Shown: positions 1 to 11,351, numbered from the stretch's first letter. The stretch is 64,000 nucleotides of DNA from Argyresthia goedartella (GCA_949825045.1 OX463815.1:29999356-30063355), one strand, 5' to 3'. Numbers and translations: made by a program. The notes: generated from the letters alone by a model not told the origin.

Positions 1-100
1 ATATTTGAATTTGTTTTATAGGTTAGGTAGTGAGTTAAAGAATACGAAAGCTTGCAAAACTCGAAAAAAAATACACGTCCGTGGTACCAGAGCTCTGTGG

Positions 101-412
101 TCTATTGGGTTTCACGCTTGCTTCTCACACAGGAGATGCAGAGTCGAATCCTGACCATGTACCGTTGAGATAATTGAATGAATGATTAATCGATCTCATT
201 GGTACATGGTCTTAGTACATTACCGGACGTTCAGTGTTTCGGATGACACGTTAAGCTGTAGCTACCGGCTACAATCGCTACTTGGTAGTGGTCATAAAAC
301 CCCTCCAACAACACACACTGAGCCAGCGTGGTGGAGTATGGCTTAATCTTACTCGTATCCGTGTAAAGGCTTGTGGCCCTCGGCGGGGACATTAATGGGC
401 TACATTTATTAT
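101..412 (+). repeat. SINE-like dispersed repeat with tRNA-like head
   Basis: The left end (about 97-170) looks like a decayed tRNA gene, with a B-box-like GAGTCGAATCC near 141. The body (230-412) contains words that recur at 10960-11190 and, in two halves, at 31490-31635 and 32335-32475, such as GTTCAGTGTTTCGGAT, GAGCCAGCGTGGTGGAGTA and GGCTTAATCTTA. It ends in an ATT-rich tail at 400-421. Shared words in several copies show a dispersed element; the SINE assignment rests on the tRNA-like head and on recalled lepidopteran SINEs. No coding capacity. Confidence 0.6.
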
Positions 413-421
413 ATTATATTA

Positions 422-1039
422 TTAGTAACACGTCTCTTTCCATTTGGGGTGGTAGAAGCACAAGAATGCCCACTTTCAGCACTTTTTTTTAAATTATCTC
501 TCTTTAGATATAGGTGTGCGATAGTTGTAGGCTACTTTTTATATTAAACAAATGCACCGCCTACTTTAGGACATACAATATATGAAATTGTGTTGATATA
601 CCTATATAGGCCAATGTGATACTAATATGTGGAATTACGTATTCTGCAAAATATAAGGTATTTCAACGCTATATAAGTAGAATAGTCCCTAAGCCCTTAG
701 AGTCGGTGGCATAGGGCAAGCTAGGAAGTCTAGAACGATTCTAGGGTCTATGTAGCAAAGGGCACGATCGTGCGTCGTTACCTCGCTACGTTACGATTTA
801 TGTAATAGGTGCGATAGGTTTCCTCATATCATGATATCAAGTAAACCTGTTAACAAATAATTGGGATTAAACGGATAAAATGAGAAAGATGATGGACTGT
901 TCAATCTTAATCGAATTTAGTAAAATTCTAAGTGAGACATTTATTTTACTATATATTGTCTTGATGATAAATATCTACATTTATTCTCTACAGGCATTGA
1001 TAGAGCTATTGGTGTAATATAGTAGGTTGCGCTTATTGT
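422..1039. other. unannotated A+T-rich stretch
   Basis: No coding region, RNA gene or recognisable repeat was seen here. The sequence is A+T-rich with only short spurious reading frames. Confidence 0.5.
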
Positions 1040-1380
1040 AGGCACCACGTTGATGTCTTTTCTACGGAAGCGGAATTCGCAAGCTTATTTTGTCTTTCAC
1101 AGGCCCGGTCCGGATGCGTCTTCTGAAAAGCCCGCTGGGCCGCGGTGTGCCCCAAGGGCTTTTCAGAATATCGAACCGCTCGAAAAGCCAGAGCGCTCCA
1201 GCGCGACGCTGCGTTGTACCACGCGGGGTTTTTCGGCGCTCACATCGACCGGGGTAGAACCGTACAACGCGTGCGCCCCATGCGCTAGGCGTGAAAGAGA
1301 AAGCGGATTAGTGCACCAAGCGCGTTCGGTGCGAAGGTGCGGCGCATGCGCCAGACGTGAAAGAGAGCGTTGAGTACCTT
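1040..1380. repeat. GC-rich block with inverted and direct repeats
   Basis: A GC-rich island in A+T-rich surroundings. TCTGAAAAGCCC at 1122-1133 pairs perfectly with GGGCTTTTCAGA at 1156-1167. A related GAAAAGCCAGAGCGC word follows near 1182. The unit GCGC-ATGCGC-AGACGTGAAAGAGA occurs twice in direct orientation (near 1271-1302 and 1337-1368). The reading frames here are not gene-like. The motif returns at 1740-1885, so this is probably part of a repeat family I cannot name. Confidence 0.45.
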
Positions 1381-1739
1381 ATTGATGAGTGGAACAAAGA
1401 GATCCAATATGATTAGGCAGTTTTGGGAAACATGTGTTAGGTCACAACTTCTCACCGGTGATTCGTGGACATTTTGTTTTGATGCAGTTATTGCCAGTAT
1501 CATAATCAAGATGTGCGACACAATTTTAAAGACTGTTATTATTCTCGGATGAGGATTTTGAGTTGAGTAGATTTGACAATGACAATACTGGAGAACGAAA
1601 ATTCTCAAAAAAAAGATTGTCTGAGGATTTTAAAATCGGCCATAACTTGAACAAACTTGGTCTATAAGAAGTATAAATTTGGAATTACTTAAACTTGTAG
1701 CGTTGTAGCGCTCTGGTTTTTTAACTAGAAGCTAATTCA

Positions 1740-1885
1740 CGAAAAGCCAGAGGGACACAGAGCCGCAGGCGCTGTACCCCACGGGCTATTCAGTCAGTCA
1801 ATATTTTCGAGAGGTTCGAAATTTTGAAAAGCCCGCGGGGCACAGCGCGGCCCAACGTTGTGCTCCGCGGGTTTTTTGAAAAGAC
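1740..1885. repeat. second GC-rich hairpin block related to 1040-1380
   Basis: The word AAAAGCCCGCGGGGCACA at 1827-1844 is an inverted match, with two wobble-type differences, to TGTGCTCCGCGGGTTTTT at 1859-1876. A further GAAAAGCCAGAGGGACACAG copy starts near 1741. Together with the block at 1120-1230 this gives at least four copies of one GAAAAGCC(C/A)G-rich motif, arranged so that they can fold. Function unknown. Confidence 0.45.
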
Positions 1886-2306
1886 GCTTCCCGAATAGCC
1901 CCGGGTGTTCAAAGGACAATTACACAAAGTTTGATGACACTCAAAGTCATGATGTCACTGTCTCTCGCTCGGGAAATGACATTGTCTATATGATATTTAA
2001 GCGCCACTTATTTTCAGCAGTAGTCCGTGCATTCGCCAATAGCTCATTATATATGTATTGAGTATGATCAGTGTTCATTTATTTGATACCGTTACGATTG
2101 CATATGATGGTTTTGAATTATATGTTTTAAAAGCTCTACTACCTTTTTAGTTCATCAATATTGGCTAGCTTTGACAAAAAGCTGCGTGTCGCTTTAACGA
2201 TCCTTCAAAATATATAACACTTATATTTGTCATGGCTTTCTCAACAGTGGGTGCATGAAGCTGATTAGTTAAATAAATAGATATTTGACGTAAACACAGA
2301 ATAGTT

Positions 2307-2711
2307 TTGCTAATACATAATGATTTAACCTACGGCGCACAAACTTGGTCCTTGACCGAACATCAGAAGTCCAAGCTCAGGGTTTGTCAGAGAGCGATGG
2401 AGCGCAGCATCTTGGGAGTAAAACGCACAGACCGCATCAGAAACACCATACTGCGCTCCAAAACTGGCGTTGCAGATGGAGGCGTGGAAACCGCGAAACT
2501 CAAATGGAACTGGGCCGGAGACGTGAGTCGAATGCATCCAGACAGATGGGCGAAGATAGTCACTGACTGGGTGCCTACAGACGGACACCGGCGTAGGGGA
2601 GGGCCCAGAAGGAGATGGAGGGACGACCTGGATAGATTCCAGTCAGATCGGGTCGGCATGACGGCCGATAGGGATTTGTGGGTTAGATCAAGGGAGGCCT
2701 TTGCCCAGTAG
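2307..2711 (+). mobile_element. RTE-like LINE, 3' end of reverse transcriptase ORF
   Basis: The 134-residue open frame ends in a natural stop. It has the features of the extreme C-terminal part of RTE-type endonuclease/reverse transcriptases: a Y-G-A-Q-T-W-S-L-T start, a Q-R-A-M-E-R-S-I-L-G-V motif, a K-L-K-W-N-W-A-G-D segment and an R-R-R-G-G-P-R-R-R-W-R-D-D tail. The same motifs, better kept, are found at 20985-21360. No catalytic palm domain is present, so this is a 5'-truncated dead copy. The stretch 2712-3065 carries nothing I recognise. Confidence 0.75.
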
Positions 2712-3065
2712 ACTTTCGTATTAGATTTAGTTTGCCTCCGCTTCGTCTGCTTGGTAGGCCGGAAGTTCGTCAGGTTATCCTCCGAGTGGAAGGAGTATAT
2801 CGTGACCCGCTTACCGCCTGAAAATGCCGTCTCGTTTACAAAGGGATCCGTGCTTCGGAAATGATTGGGGTTATACTTATGTTGGGGGAAGATGCGAGGG
2901 ATGAAATAAGAAATATTTTTTTCTTTTCTTTTGGCAAAAATTTCGTCACCGCTTTTCGTTATACAATTTTCCGCAAGCAACTAATTGCTTTGATCTTTGC
3001 GGCTATTGCGGCCAATTAATCAGTAAACAGTTTTAAGGGGGACTAGCGTCTAGGGGTTATTTTCA

Positions 3066-4345
3066 AAGTAAAGTAAAGTAATGTTTATTTGCATGAATAT
3101 AGGTGTATATCGGGTATTTTATAATGTCACTTAGTTTCGCTATATTCTGCCAAGCAGACGTGCAAATGTTATGATGTACATACAACACAATTATCATAAA
3201 ATTAAAATTAAAGAAAAGTAAGCACCCATCTAAGAGTGAATGAGCATTAATTTTATTCACAATAAATTTATTATTCTGGTCATGTTACTTATCTATTTAT
3301 GTACCTATCATTATATTTATAATATTGCGTTAGATTGACTTGTCCTCCAAGAAGTCCTCTAACTTACAGTATGATTTTTTGATTAAGAAATATCTAAGTC
3401 CAGCCTTGTATGAATGAAGTTGCTCAATGTCTCTTATGGATTTAGGCAGCTTATTATACACTTTTGGCGCCATACCAAATATACTTTTGCTGAATAAAGC
3501 AGTAGAGCGGGGAGGTGCACTTAATTTAGTATCTCTTTTACTATTCATTTTCTTAAACAAGCACCAGTTTGTTTTTACAAATACAGCAGTTTCATAAATA
3601 TATAATGATGTCAATGTCAATATACCTAACATTCTAAAATGAAGAACGCAACTGTCTGTAGGTTTCAATTTACAATTTGCCCTTATACACCGTTTTTGTG
3701 CTCTAAAAGCTTTATCTTTGTCGGTTGAGTTGCCCCAGAAAATAATGCCATACCTTAAAGTCGAGGCGACAAAAGCATGATACACGGTTAATAAAGCTGA
3801 TTGCCCAGTAACTTTGGCAAGCATATATAGAGCATAGGAAAACTGACTTAGTTTTTTGCAAACATGCTCTACTTGTGGTTTCCATGTCAGATGTGAGTCA
3901 ATATTAAGTCCTAAGAATTTGAATACATTTATTTTGTCAATTTTTTTATTATTATAGTGGATGTCAAGAGTGTTTGTTATTTGATTGTAATTATTTTTAA
4001 ATGTCATTATGTTAGTTTTATCAAGATTGATTATCAGATTATTACGGCTCAGCCATTCAATAATATCGTTAAGGGAATTATTAATTTCAGATGCGTATGT
4101 ATTTTCATCTCGACAATCCGCAATCATCGTACTGTCATCTGCAAATAATACCATTGGGTAACTTACTGACATAGGGAGATCATTGATGTAGATGAGAAAT
4201 AGTAGTGGTCCTAATACGCTACCTTGTGGTACGCCACATTTAATCGTTCTCGGGCCTGATATGTATTGATTTTCTGTTTTTGTTTTCTGACATATTCTGG
4301 AAATCTGTGTTAACTGTAAAGAGTAAAGCAATTCAAACATAAATA
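3066..4345 (-). mobile_element. Jockey-like LINE, 5'-truncated, reverse transcriptase C-terminal half
   Basis: A continuous 336-residue frame on the minus strand (4340 to 3330) carries the reverse transcriptase palm from the Q-G-S-V-L-G-P-L-L-F motif (residues about 40-50) through the catalytic F-A-D-D-S box (about 66-71) to the thumb and the usual C-terminal tail (W-G-N-S, R-Y-G-I-I-F). The fingers, the first catalytic Asp and the endonuclease are missing, so the copy is 5'-truncated. The 3' end is marked by a short repeat tail, read on the plus strand as repeats of AAAGT at 3066-3082. It lacks stops but cannot be autonomous. Jockey-superfamily membership is inferred from the palm motifs. 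Confidence 0.85.
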
Positions 4346-4493
4346 TTTACAGTCTAAAATATTTCCCAAGCATCAAAATACCCTTCAATCATCATTATCC
4401 CTTTAGCAGTAACCGAGATTAGCAGTTATAGACAAAACAGACAAACGCGACAGAAAAAAAAAGATACCGATATGCATCAAAAATCAGATTTTG

Positions 4494-4763
4494 GACCATG
4501 TGGTCTACTCTAGATAGACTGAATCAGACCATGTGGTCTACTCTAGATAGACTGACTCGGACCATGTGGTCTACTCTAGATAGACTCAGTCGGACCATGT
4601 GGTGTATTCTAGATAGACTGACTCTGACCATGTAGTCTACTGTAGATAGACTGACTCAGACCATGTGGTTTATTCTAGATAGACTGACTCGGACCATGTG
4701 GTCTACTCTAGATAGACTGACTCAGACCATGTGGTCTACTCTAGATAGACTGACTTGACCATC
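4494..4763. repeat. minisatellite, 8 copies of a 33-bp unit
   Basis: Eight units of about 33 bp, each beginning GACCATGTGGTCTAC, run head to tail from 4494 to 4756 (the last is 32 bp), with a final broken GACCATCG. Units differ by a few substitutions (for example near 4606, 4630 and 4670). Each unit contains GTCTACTCTAGATAGAC, a near-palindrome around an XbaI-type TCTAGA core, so every copy can form a small hairpin. Confidence 0.95.
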
Positions 4764-7535
4764 GTAAAATTACAGTTAAAATTGTAACTGCCTGTAATCG
4801 TATCTAAATGAGGCATATTCGAATAGTCTACGAAATACGCTGACGAGCAATGAAAAAGTTCCAGTGACACAGCACCAAATTACTCCTAAACGGGAAAGGC
4901 TAGCTTAATGACGCCGTCTGCAATATTGAAGTACATTTAACAGCGCATCAGAATATTAGCAATTAAAAACATAAATATTGTAAACGTAATATTGGTTCTA
5001 TGTCTTAGGAGATATTAAGGTGTTTGTCGGCATTTTGTGGGTGGAACTTTTTGATTGCTCGTCAGTGTTAGGTGCATTCGAAAACTTGGATTGGACTTTT
5101 TCTAAAATATTTGTCTGATAAACAGATTTCTAAATATATTTTACTAGTTGCTGTATTTTTATCATCGAAAGACCTTTAATTTATTTATTTTATTTTCTCT
5201 AGCGAGTATAGTGTGGTTTCAGCAAAACAATATTTTATTGAACCTACTCTACATTACTTTTCCAAGTGATAGTACCTACCACATACCATTTAAAATATAA
5301 CTATGAACTCAGCTCTACAAATCATTAACGATATATATTACGTACATACCTTGTTATCAGTAAGATTCACAACCAAACTTATCAAACAAAAAAAAACACT
5401 GGTCGAAAAAAAGTAATAGGTAATTAAATAAAATTCAACAATGGAACACTAATATTTAATAACACGCACTCTCACACACCCATGTTTCACATTTCTTCTT
5501 ACGTGCCAGTTGCATTTCCGATGCGTTCAAACCGCGGATCGATTGTAGAATCGGTAAATCGATGTATCGATACAGACGTCGCTCGACTCTCGAGGATGAG
5601 TGTAGACTGGAGTCAGCTGTGCGGACCGGCCGGCCAAATGTGTGGTAATGCGACAACACACTTGGCATAATCAAATGAGAAGGATTGACTTGGAGCTGGC
5701 GAATACCCCCATCGAAACTTATATGAATGAAGAGCTCTTGGAATTATATTGAAAGTATTAAGTACTGTATGTTTCCTAAACATTGATGGATTATATAATG
5801 CATGTGCCTCCACAACCCCGTAGGGGAATCAAAGCGATAAAATGATAATATTACGTTACATTCTCAGTATACATATACTTTTAGTTGGTAAGTTTATTGT
5901 GTTACAATCCAGCACATCTTATGGTACACTTAATACAGAAATGTTGGATTCGTGTTTTGACATAGTTCATGATTCGTTTCCACGCATATCATTATAAATT
6001 TATTTTCTAAATTTACTCAAAAAATTGTATTGACTATAATTATTATACTGTAGCACATGCAAAACTTCTTATATATTACGTTAGTAGTCAAACAGATACT
6101 GATAAGGAGATTCATCATAATAATCTTACCATTGTTTCCTTTAGGGTACCTCAATTTCGTGCTTCACTTTTCTTACTATTCTTTGGGAAACTACATTCAA
6201 GTACATGTATGTAATAGCACTAGTAAAGTTTATAGATGGTGAATTTGTCGCACTTGCTTTTCCTATATCGTGTAACACACAAAAATAATGCTTGTCACAC
6301 ACAAACCAGCTCTCAATGAGTGCTGCACCTGACATAACCGAAACAACCTACTTCCAAGGCAAAGAAAGCAACACCAAGAACAGACGCATATTGTTGTCCT
6401 CAACGCTTGCTGTCTCTCTCCCATCTCTAATGTAAGAATGAGATAAAAGGTTCTTGCAAAGTCGCCAGAGAATGTGGACAGATTTTGGTCTTAAAACAAT
6501 AAATCGTGCATATCTTGTATTGCTCTAAATAAAGCGCAGAGTAGGTTCCAGCAGTAGTGGAACGTTGCGCGAGGGGTGATATGACATGCTATGCCGACAC
6601 GCACTGAAGTCTCGTGCCACACCTCAGACAATCGACATCACACCGCTCCCGCACCTCACCACTGCCACAGTAACTTACTCAGAATGCGCTATGCATTAAT
6701 TATTTCGTAATGGCTGTAACAAAGTAGTATTTCTATTTAAATGATTTATGGATTCCGTCTGGCTAGAATCGGGCGTAGTCTAGAATTAAAGGAGGTCAAA
6801 TGATACATAGGTTGTCTAGTCTACCTACGATAAGGATGTTTAAGGTGGAGTGAACATCGCAGTTAAATATCTCTCTTTGTATGATGAGGTCCCGAGTTCA
6901 AAGCCGCGCGAGGAGATAAAAAAACCTCGAGAAATGTTTGTGACGTTGTTTGTGTCTGTGGCGCCGGTGTTACTATTTCCCGCGACATTTGGTATTGCAT
7001 TGCAAATATTGAAATATTAATTAGATAGGTTCTAAATTGCGATAATGAACCGTCTGATAATTAAGTATAAACTAAACCCATTAGTTGAATATGCCTGTAG
7101 TGTCTAGGATTTATCAGTACTTCACTATACCTGCATACTTATTACACATAGGTACTTATATCAGTGTTTTGTGTTGTATGTATATAACAATATATGTTGA
7201 ATTGAATTAGCCTTTTGAAATTAAATAGATACGTAATTCCATCGTGTTGAAATTAAAAAACGAGTTTTAAATATTTAATCCTTTAATTAAAAAGAGTATG
7301 ATTAATTATCCCAATTTATTTGGCTCACGTGACGCTCAGTTTCTGTTCGCTCCGACTTCGCGGTCGCCGATGGTATTGTAGCAAAACATATAAATTACTT
7401 TCCCTTTTTATTCAGACAAAGCGGATAATTCTAACGTGTTGTGAATAGTAATAACATAATCTTTGCAATACTTATTATGCGTGTGCGTTTCCATTGGACA
7501 ACATTATAAGGTAAACTGCTCTCATTTGGAGGTAT
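4764..7535. other. long stretch without recognised genes
   Basis: No convincing coding region over about 2.8 kb; the reading frames of 60-72 codons are spurious. A B-box-like GAGTTCAAAGCC lies near 6895-6910 inside AGGTCCCGAGTTC and could be the head of a decayed tRNA-derived SINE, but I cannot define its ends. Confidence 0.5.
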
Positions 7536-7695
7536 CCAAAATCACGCTCTTATTTCGGGATATTTCATGTTTTATCTGCGATTGAGTAGGTATAGGTGCA
7601 CACACAAATATTTTAGTAAATATTTGTGTGTGCACCTATACCTACTCAATCGCAGATAAAACATGAAATATCCCGAAATAAGAGCGTGATTTTGG
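7536..7695. repeat. perfect 160-bp palindrome (78-bp arms, 4-nt loop)
   Basis: The left arm 7536-7613 (starting CCAAAATCACGCTC) is the exact reverse complement of 7618-7695 (ending GAGCGTGATTTTGG); the loop is TAGT at 7614-7617. I found no mismatch in 78 pairs. Its outer border is the first base of the next hairpin. It lacks the imperfect arms seen in the MITEs of this window. It may be a very young fold-back insertion, a snap-back duplication, or an assembly or read artefact. Confidence 0.9.
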
Positions 7696-7747
7696 GTGGT
7701 GGGGTATTAGATTTTGCACCAGTGTGCAAAATCTAATACCCCACCAC
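7696..7747. repeat. perfect 52-bp hairpin abutting the previous palindrome
   Basis: The left arm 7696-7719 (GTGGTGGGGTATTAG...) is the exact reverse complement of 7724-7747, with loop CAGT. It starts on the base directly after the larger palindrome, so two unrelated perfect hairpins sit in tandem. A similar perfect hairpin (25-bp arms, loop CGGT) directly borders a fold-back element at 36580-36633. Confidence 0.9.
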
Positions 7748-8445
7748 ATAACTGGTGCTGGTAAATTTAAATCAAGAGCAATACAACAAAACAAAATAGT
7801 CAGTGCGGCGAGGGCGATGCGACCAGGACGTCCCCTTAGAAACGTAGAGCGAGTCAGTTAAGAGCACGCGTAAATTTAATCCATGTTTATTGTGTCTTTC
7901 CACCGCTCCAATTAGTGAAATGATATTTATAACTGTTTCCTTTTAATATATTTCCTATTAATTGAAGTTTTTTGCCATTTTTAATTTAGGACCTAAAAAG
8001 ACTCAATACCCGATAATAGAGCATTCATTTTAAGGGATCGCCTAATTTCGCGGGTTAAACAGAAAGTAATGAAATCATGCATCGTTTATCAACACGATGC
8101 ACGATTGCTAATAACCTAAAGAGTAATATCTTATTAAATGAATGTTATCTTTGATTGTAATGCTGTTTAGTATAACAATATGAAAACCTAATTATGTGGT
8201 CTGTTGTATCTACAAGAAACCTTATTTTATTACGAAACCTTTTAGTAAAAAGTGTTGGTTGGCAACATTATTTTCATTGCCCCGTACAAATCAGCTGTAT
8301 GGTCGGCCCGCAATGTACTGAGATGACAAAAATTAAGTTGCTCTGATCAAATCGGTTTCATCCAGAAAGTTGCTCAGAATAACGTCCCTAACAACCCTTT
8401 TCGGCTTGTAACCCCCTTTTTGTTATACTCTGTCGTCTTTGTTTC
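7748..8445. other. unannotated stretch
   Basis: No coding region or recognisable repeat was seen. The sequence is A+T-rich apart from a short G+C-richer patch near 7803-7850. Confidence 0.4.
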
Positions 8446-8606
8446 ATAAGTATGTAGTCTAATGTATGTGGAGGCAGATTACGGCTTGCTCATTGCTTAT
8501 AAGCGCCACCGTTGACAAGAGAACACAATCGTCAATTTTGTCTAATTTATTTGAATGAACCAATGAGCAAGCTGTATCTCGACTCTACATACTTATAGAA
8601 TACAGG
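8446..8606. mobile_element. MITE-like fold-back
   Basis: The left side CATAAGTATGTAGTCTAATG...GGCTTGCTCATTGC is an imperfect inverted match to the right side CCAATGAGCAAGCTGTATC...CTACATACTTATAG. The arms are about 50 bp and the centre is short. Size and structure fit a non-autonomous DNA transposon. No target duplication could be fixed. The stretch 8607-9061 holds nothing I recognise. Confidence 0.55.
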
Positions 8607-9061
8607 CTTCATGGTATGAATAAAGGGACCCCAGACATGATATAATCTACATAAACCCTTTAGTTGCTTTCCTATTTTTCTACGGAACCCAACGGGTTCA
8701 ACTTTCCGACCCACGAAATGAGGAATTAGTGAAAAAAGTTACTCATCCCACGAAATTAGAACAAATCGACTTGATCACTTCAATATATTTTTTAAATAAG
8801 AAATCAATCAAAATAAAATAAATTATCAGTAGAAACTTCCGTAGGAACCCCACTATTCTATGTATAAAAATATATTTACACTACCTATGATGGCCATTTG
8901 ATGCTCTAAACATTGTTCTTTTACTGTCTAAGCTGGCTTTCTATTGCTTTAACATTTCCACCATCAACTGGTGTAATAGCTACCGTTGCACTCGGAGCCA
9001 ACGGGTGGGCTGGACAAAGCTGATGGGTCTCAGTTGCAGTCGCGGCTGGCCCAGGATTTCA

Positions 9062-9210
9062 GCTAGGGGGGGGACAGCTCATACCTGTTTCGAGAAGATG
9101 GTCGGTCAGGTATATTGAAACAAAAAACGTTGACGTTTATTTTATCTTCTAGGGGGGGGGGCAGCAGCCCCCCCCCTGGCCCTACCTGGGTACGCCCATG
9201 TCTGATATCA
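9062..9210. repeat. poly-G/poly-C bounded repeat fragment
   Basis: Two short G runs (9066-9073, 9153-9162) and a C run (9168-9177) surround the words CAGCAGCC and GGGTACGCCCATG. The last resembles the GGCTACGCCCATG ends of common insect repeats, but that is memory, not proof. It sits directly before a LINE fragment and may be its insertion border. Confidence 0.4.
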
Positions 9211-9224
9211 CTAGATGCATAATT

Positions 9225-9983
9225 AACAGTAATTATCATTTCTATGCTGATGATCTGCAAATTTGTATCTCGGTAGACTATGATCTCCGTTTAGGGGTGG
9301 AAGCTTTAAATGAGGAGCTGGCCCGCATATTGTAATGGTGCTCTGATAACACTTGAGTCCTCAACCCAAATAAGTAGAAGTGTATGATAATGGGCTCAAA
9401 AAATCAGATAAAGGATATAACAATGCATGATCCACAAGCCCTGGTAAATGGAATGGCTAATTCACGGATCCGCGAAGCTGGAAACCTTGGTCTTCTTATG
9501 GATGATCAACTGCGATTTGAGGAACATGTTCTTGAAGTAGTTAGAAACTGCTTCTATAGACTTAAAGAGCTAAATAGAATCCGGGATTTTCTCAGCGTTA
9601 ACCTGCGAATGCTATTAATTGAAGCTTTAGTGCTGTCCAAGCTAAACTACTTTATTACGGTATATGGATCGTATCTGTTTTAGAAAGCGCAGAAACTCAT
9701 ACAAATAGTACAAAACGCCTGTGCCAGGTTCTGCTTCATTATTCCTCCTCGAACGCACATCACTGCTTTTTTAAATAAGGCAAATATTTATGTATGAAAG
9801 CTAGACAGAATCTTTATTATAAAATTTTGCTATTTGAGGTTGTCCGGACGAGAACACCGCCTTATCTTTATGATAAACTCACCTGGTGTTTGTCCCAGAG
9901 AGTCGCACCTTTCCTCTCAATGACTCGACACAAAAGTGCAGCTTCCGTGGCAGTTTTAAATACCGTGCCACCAAGTGCTAAAA
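9225..9983 (+). mobile_element. LINE reverse transcriptase fragment, broken
   Basis: Two frames carry the thumb and C-terminal part of a non-LTR reverse transcriptase. The first (9384-9683) has L-G-L-L-M-D-D-Q-L-R-F, C-F-Y-R-L-K-E-L and L-S-K-L-N-Y. The second (9794-9985) has A-R-Q-N-L-Y-Y-K-I-L-L-F-E and P-P-Y-L-Y-D-K-L-T-W. They are joined by sequence in another frame (QNACARFC-like residues near 9711-9740), so at least one frameshift and a stop break the gene. Near 9240 the residues Y-A-D-D become Y-A-D-D-L-Q-like in frame (TCTATGCTGATGATCTGCAA), the catalytic box. The right end is cut by the SINE at 9984. Confidence 0.7.
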
Positions 9984-10245
9984 TAAATAATAATAAATAA
10001 ATAATACCTTGGACACTATTTACACACATTGATCTAGCCCCAAACTAGGATTCCCTGTATCTTGGGTACTAGACAACGATACACATATAAATATTATACT
10101 TAGATAGATAAACAACCATGACTTCGGTACAAACATCCGTCCTCATCAAACAAATATTTGCCCCCACCGGGACTCGAAACCGGGACCCTTGGCTTCACAG
10201 GCAGGTCACTGCCGACTCGGCCAGTCGGGTCGTCAAGCTGTAATA
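9984..10245 (-). repeat. tRNA-derived SINE (family 1)
   Basis: Read on the minus strand the element opens with a tRNA-like head: A-box-like TGGCCGAGTCGG (near 10218-10230), then a B-box in GGTTTCGAGTCCCGG (near 10166-10180). The body runs through GGGGGCAAATATTTG to a 3' AT-rich tail of TTATT repeats (9984-10008). A second copy in the same orientation is at 16161-16405. Head, boxes and tail match tRNA-derived SINEs typical of moths. Confidence 0.8.
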
Positions 10246-10614
10246 ATATCCCACCAGCCTTTCGATTGCTAACTAGTAAGGCTGGTTTCAGAAGTGACTA
10301 TAGAAGGTTTTAAATACTGCAGCAGAAGGCTGAGAAGGCAGCACATTATAACATGCCCTTGGTTATAATTTGAAGAAATCTCCAACCTGACAAAATATTT
10401 TTTTTATTTGACAACCATACGCGATAATCATTGACATTACATTATCCTTTTGCTATTCATAGTATACAATTCTGAAATTTTATCTATTTTAATCACACAA
10501 TTTCAATACTATTCTATACATTATTAATTCAATTTGAATTCAAATTCAATTCCAATTATTAATTAAGTTTCATATATTAGAAGATTTTAATATTTTATTT
10601 TATTGCTGTAATAA
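10246..10614. other. unannotated A+T-rich stretch
   Basis: No gene or named repeat seen. It includes an A+T-only patch of AATTC-rich words at 10525-10560. Confidence 0.4.
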
Positions 10615-10795
10615 TTTGTATATTTTGTACAATGCTGTCTCGTCCGCTTTGGCTCTGGCAGAATATCAGCGTCACAGATTCGTCTGTGACATTGCTGAGT
10701 CAGGGACATTTGTGGTTTGGAATCTGTTAATTACCAATAATGTGTTTGTGTTTGTACCGAACAATGAATAAATGAATTATCTATCTATCTAAATG
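10615..10795 (+). mobile_element. LINE 3' tail ending in TATC microsatellite
   Basis: Non-coding sequence ending ACCGAACAATGAATAAATGAATTATCTATCTATCT. This is the usual end of Jockey-like LINEs: a polyadenylation-type AATAAA followed by a simple-repeat tail. A hairpin CAGATTCGTCTG lies near 10675. No reverse transcriptase frame precedes it, so it would be a short 5'-truncated copy. Confidence 0.45.
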
Positions 10796-10959
10796 CTGCA
10801 AGTAAACTGCAAATGTCATTCTTGTGCTGTTAGCACAGTCATTATTTAGCAGTTAACCACGTAATCGTAATGTAATTTCTTCTTCTCTTATTTTGTGGCG
10901 TGTTACTTTTTAGTTTATTACACTTTTGAGATTATTTTCGCTAGCTTATCCTCCTCCCG

Positions 10960-11190
10960 AAGCGTCCCGGTATTCGCACATCGAAAACGATCGTGCGGGT
11001 AGGAACATCTGGCCGAGACGGGTACTGGATGGGTGTTCGTTTCTATGTGGCATTTGTATCGAGCGTTTCAGTGTTTCGGATCACACGTAAAGGTCTAGTT
11101 CTCGGCGACTATTGCTTCTCGGTGGTTTACTCTATTTGCCGAAACAAAATGATGGGAAAGAAATGCACTGGCGTCTGATGGTAAAGCCAC
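10960..11190 (+). repeat. SINE-like repeat, partial copy
   Basis: Contains TATTCGCACATCGAAAACGA, ACATCTGGCCGAGACGGGTA and GTGGATGGGTGT-like words that recur in order at 31506-31580, then a TTTCAGTGTTTCGGAT word shared with 228-245. It therefore belongs to the repeat annotated at 101-412 and 31490-32475. The 3' part differs from the other copies. Confidence 0.6.
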
Positions 11191-11351
11191 GACGCTAAGG
11201 CCGTGTTCACAGTGACATTTTTTTAAGTTTGTTCGTGCTACCCGTACCATTAAGAAGTGCTTTTTACTATCTTGTGCATATCTGACGAATTGGCGGAAGA
11301 TGAAGATGCCTGAGGAAATAAGCGGAAATGATTCCGTGGACTTGTTTATGT

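Noticed and set aside
1050..1552. Frames of about 107 and 60 codons
   Set aside because: They lie in the GC-rich hairpin block or its edge and look like products of composition, not genes.
4494..4763. CRISPR-like array
   Set aside because: Units are contiguous without unique spacers and the sequence is eukaryotic; it is a minisatellite.
8011..8300. Possible regulatory or gene content between MITE-like blocks
   Set aside because: Only A+T-rich sequence with chance short frames could be seen.
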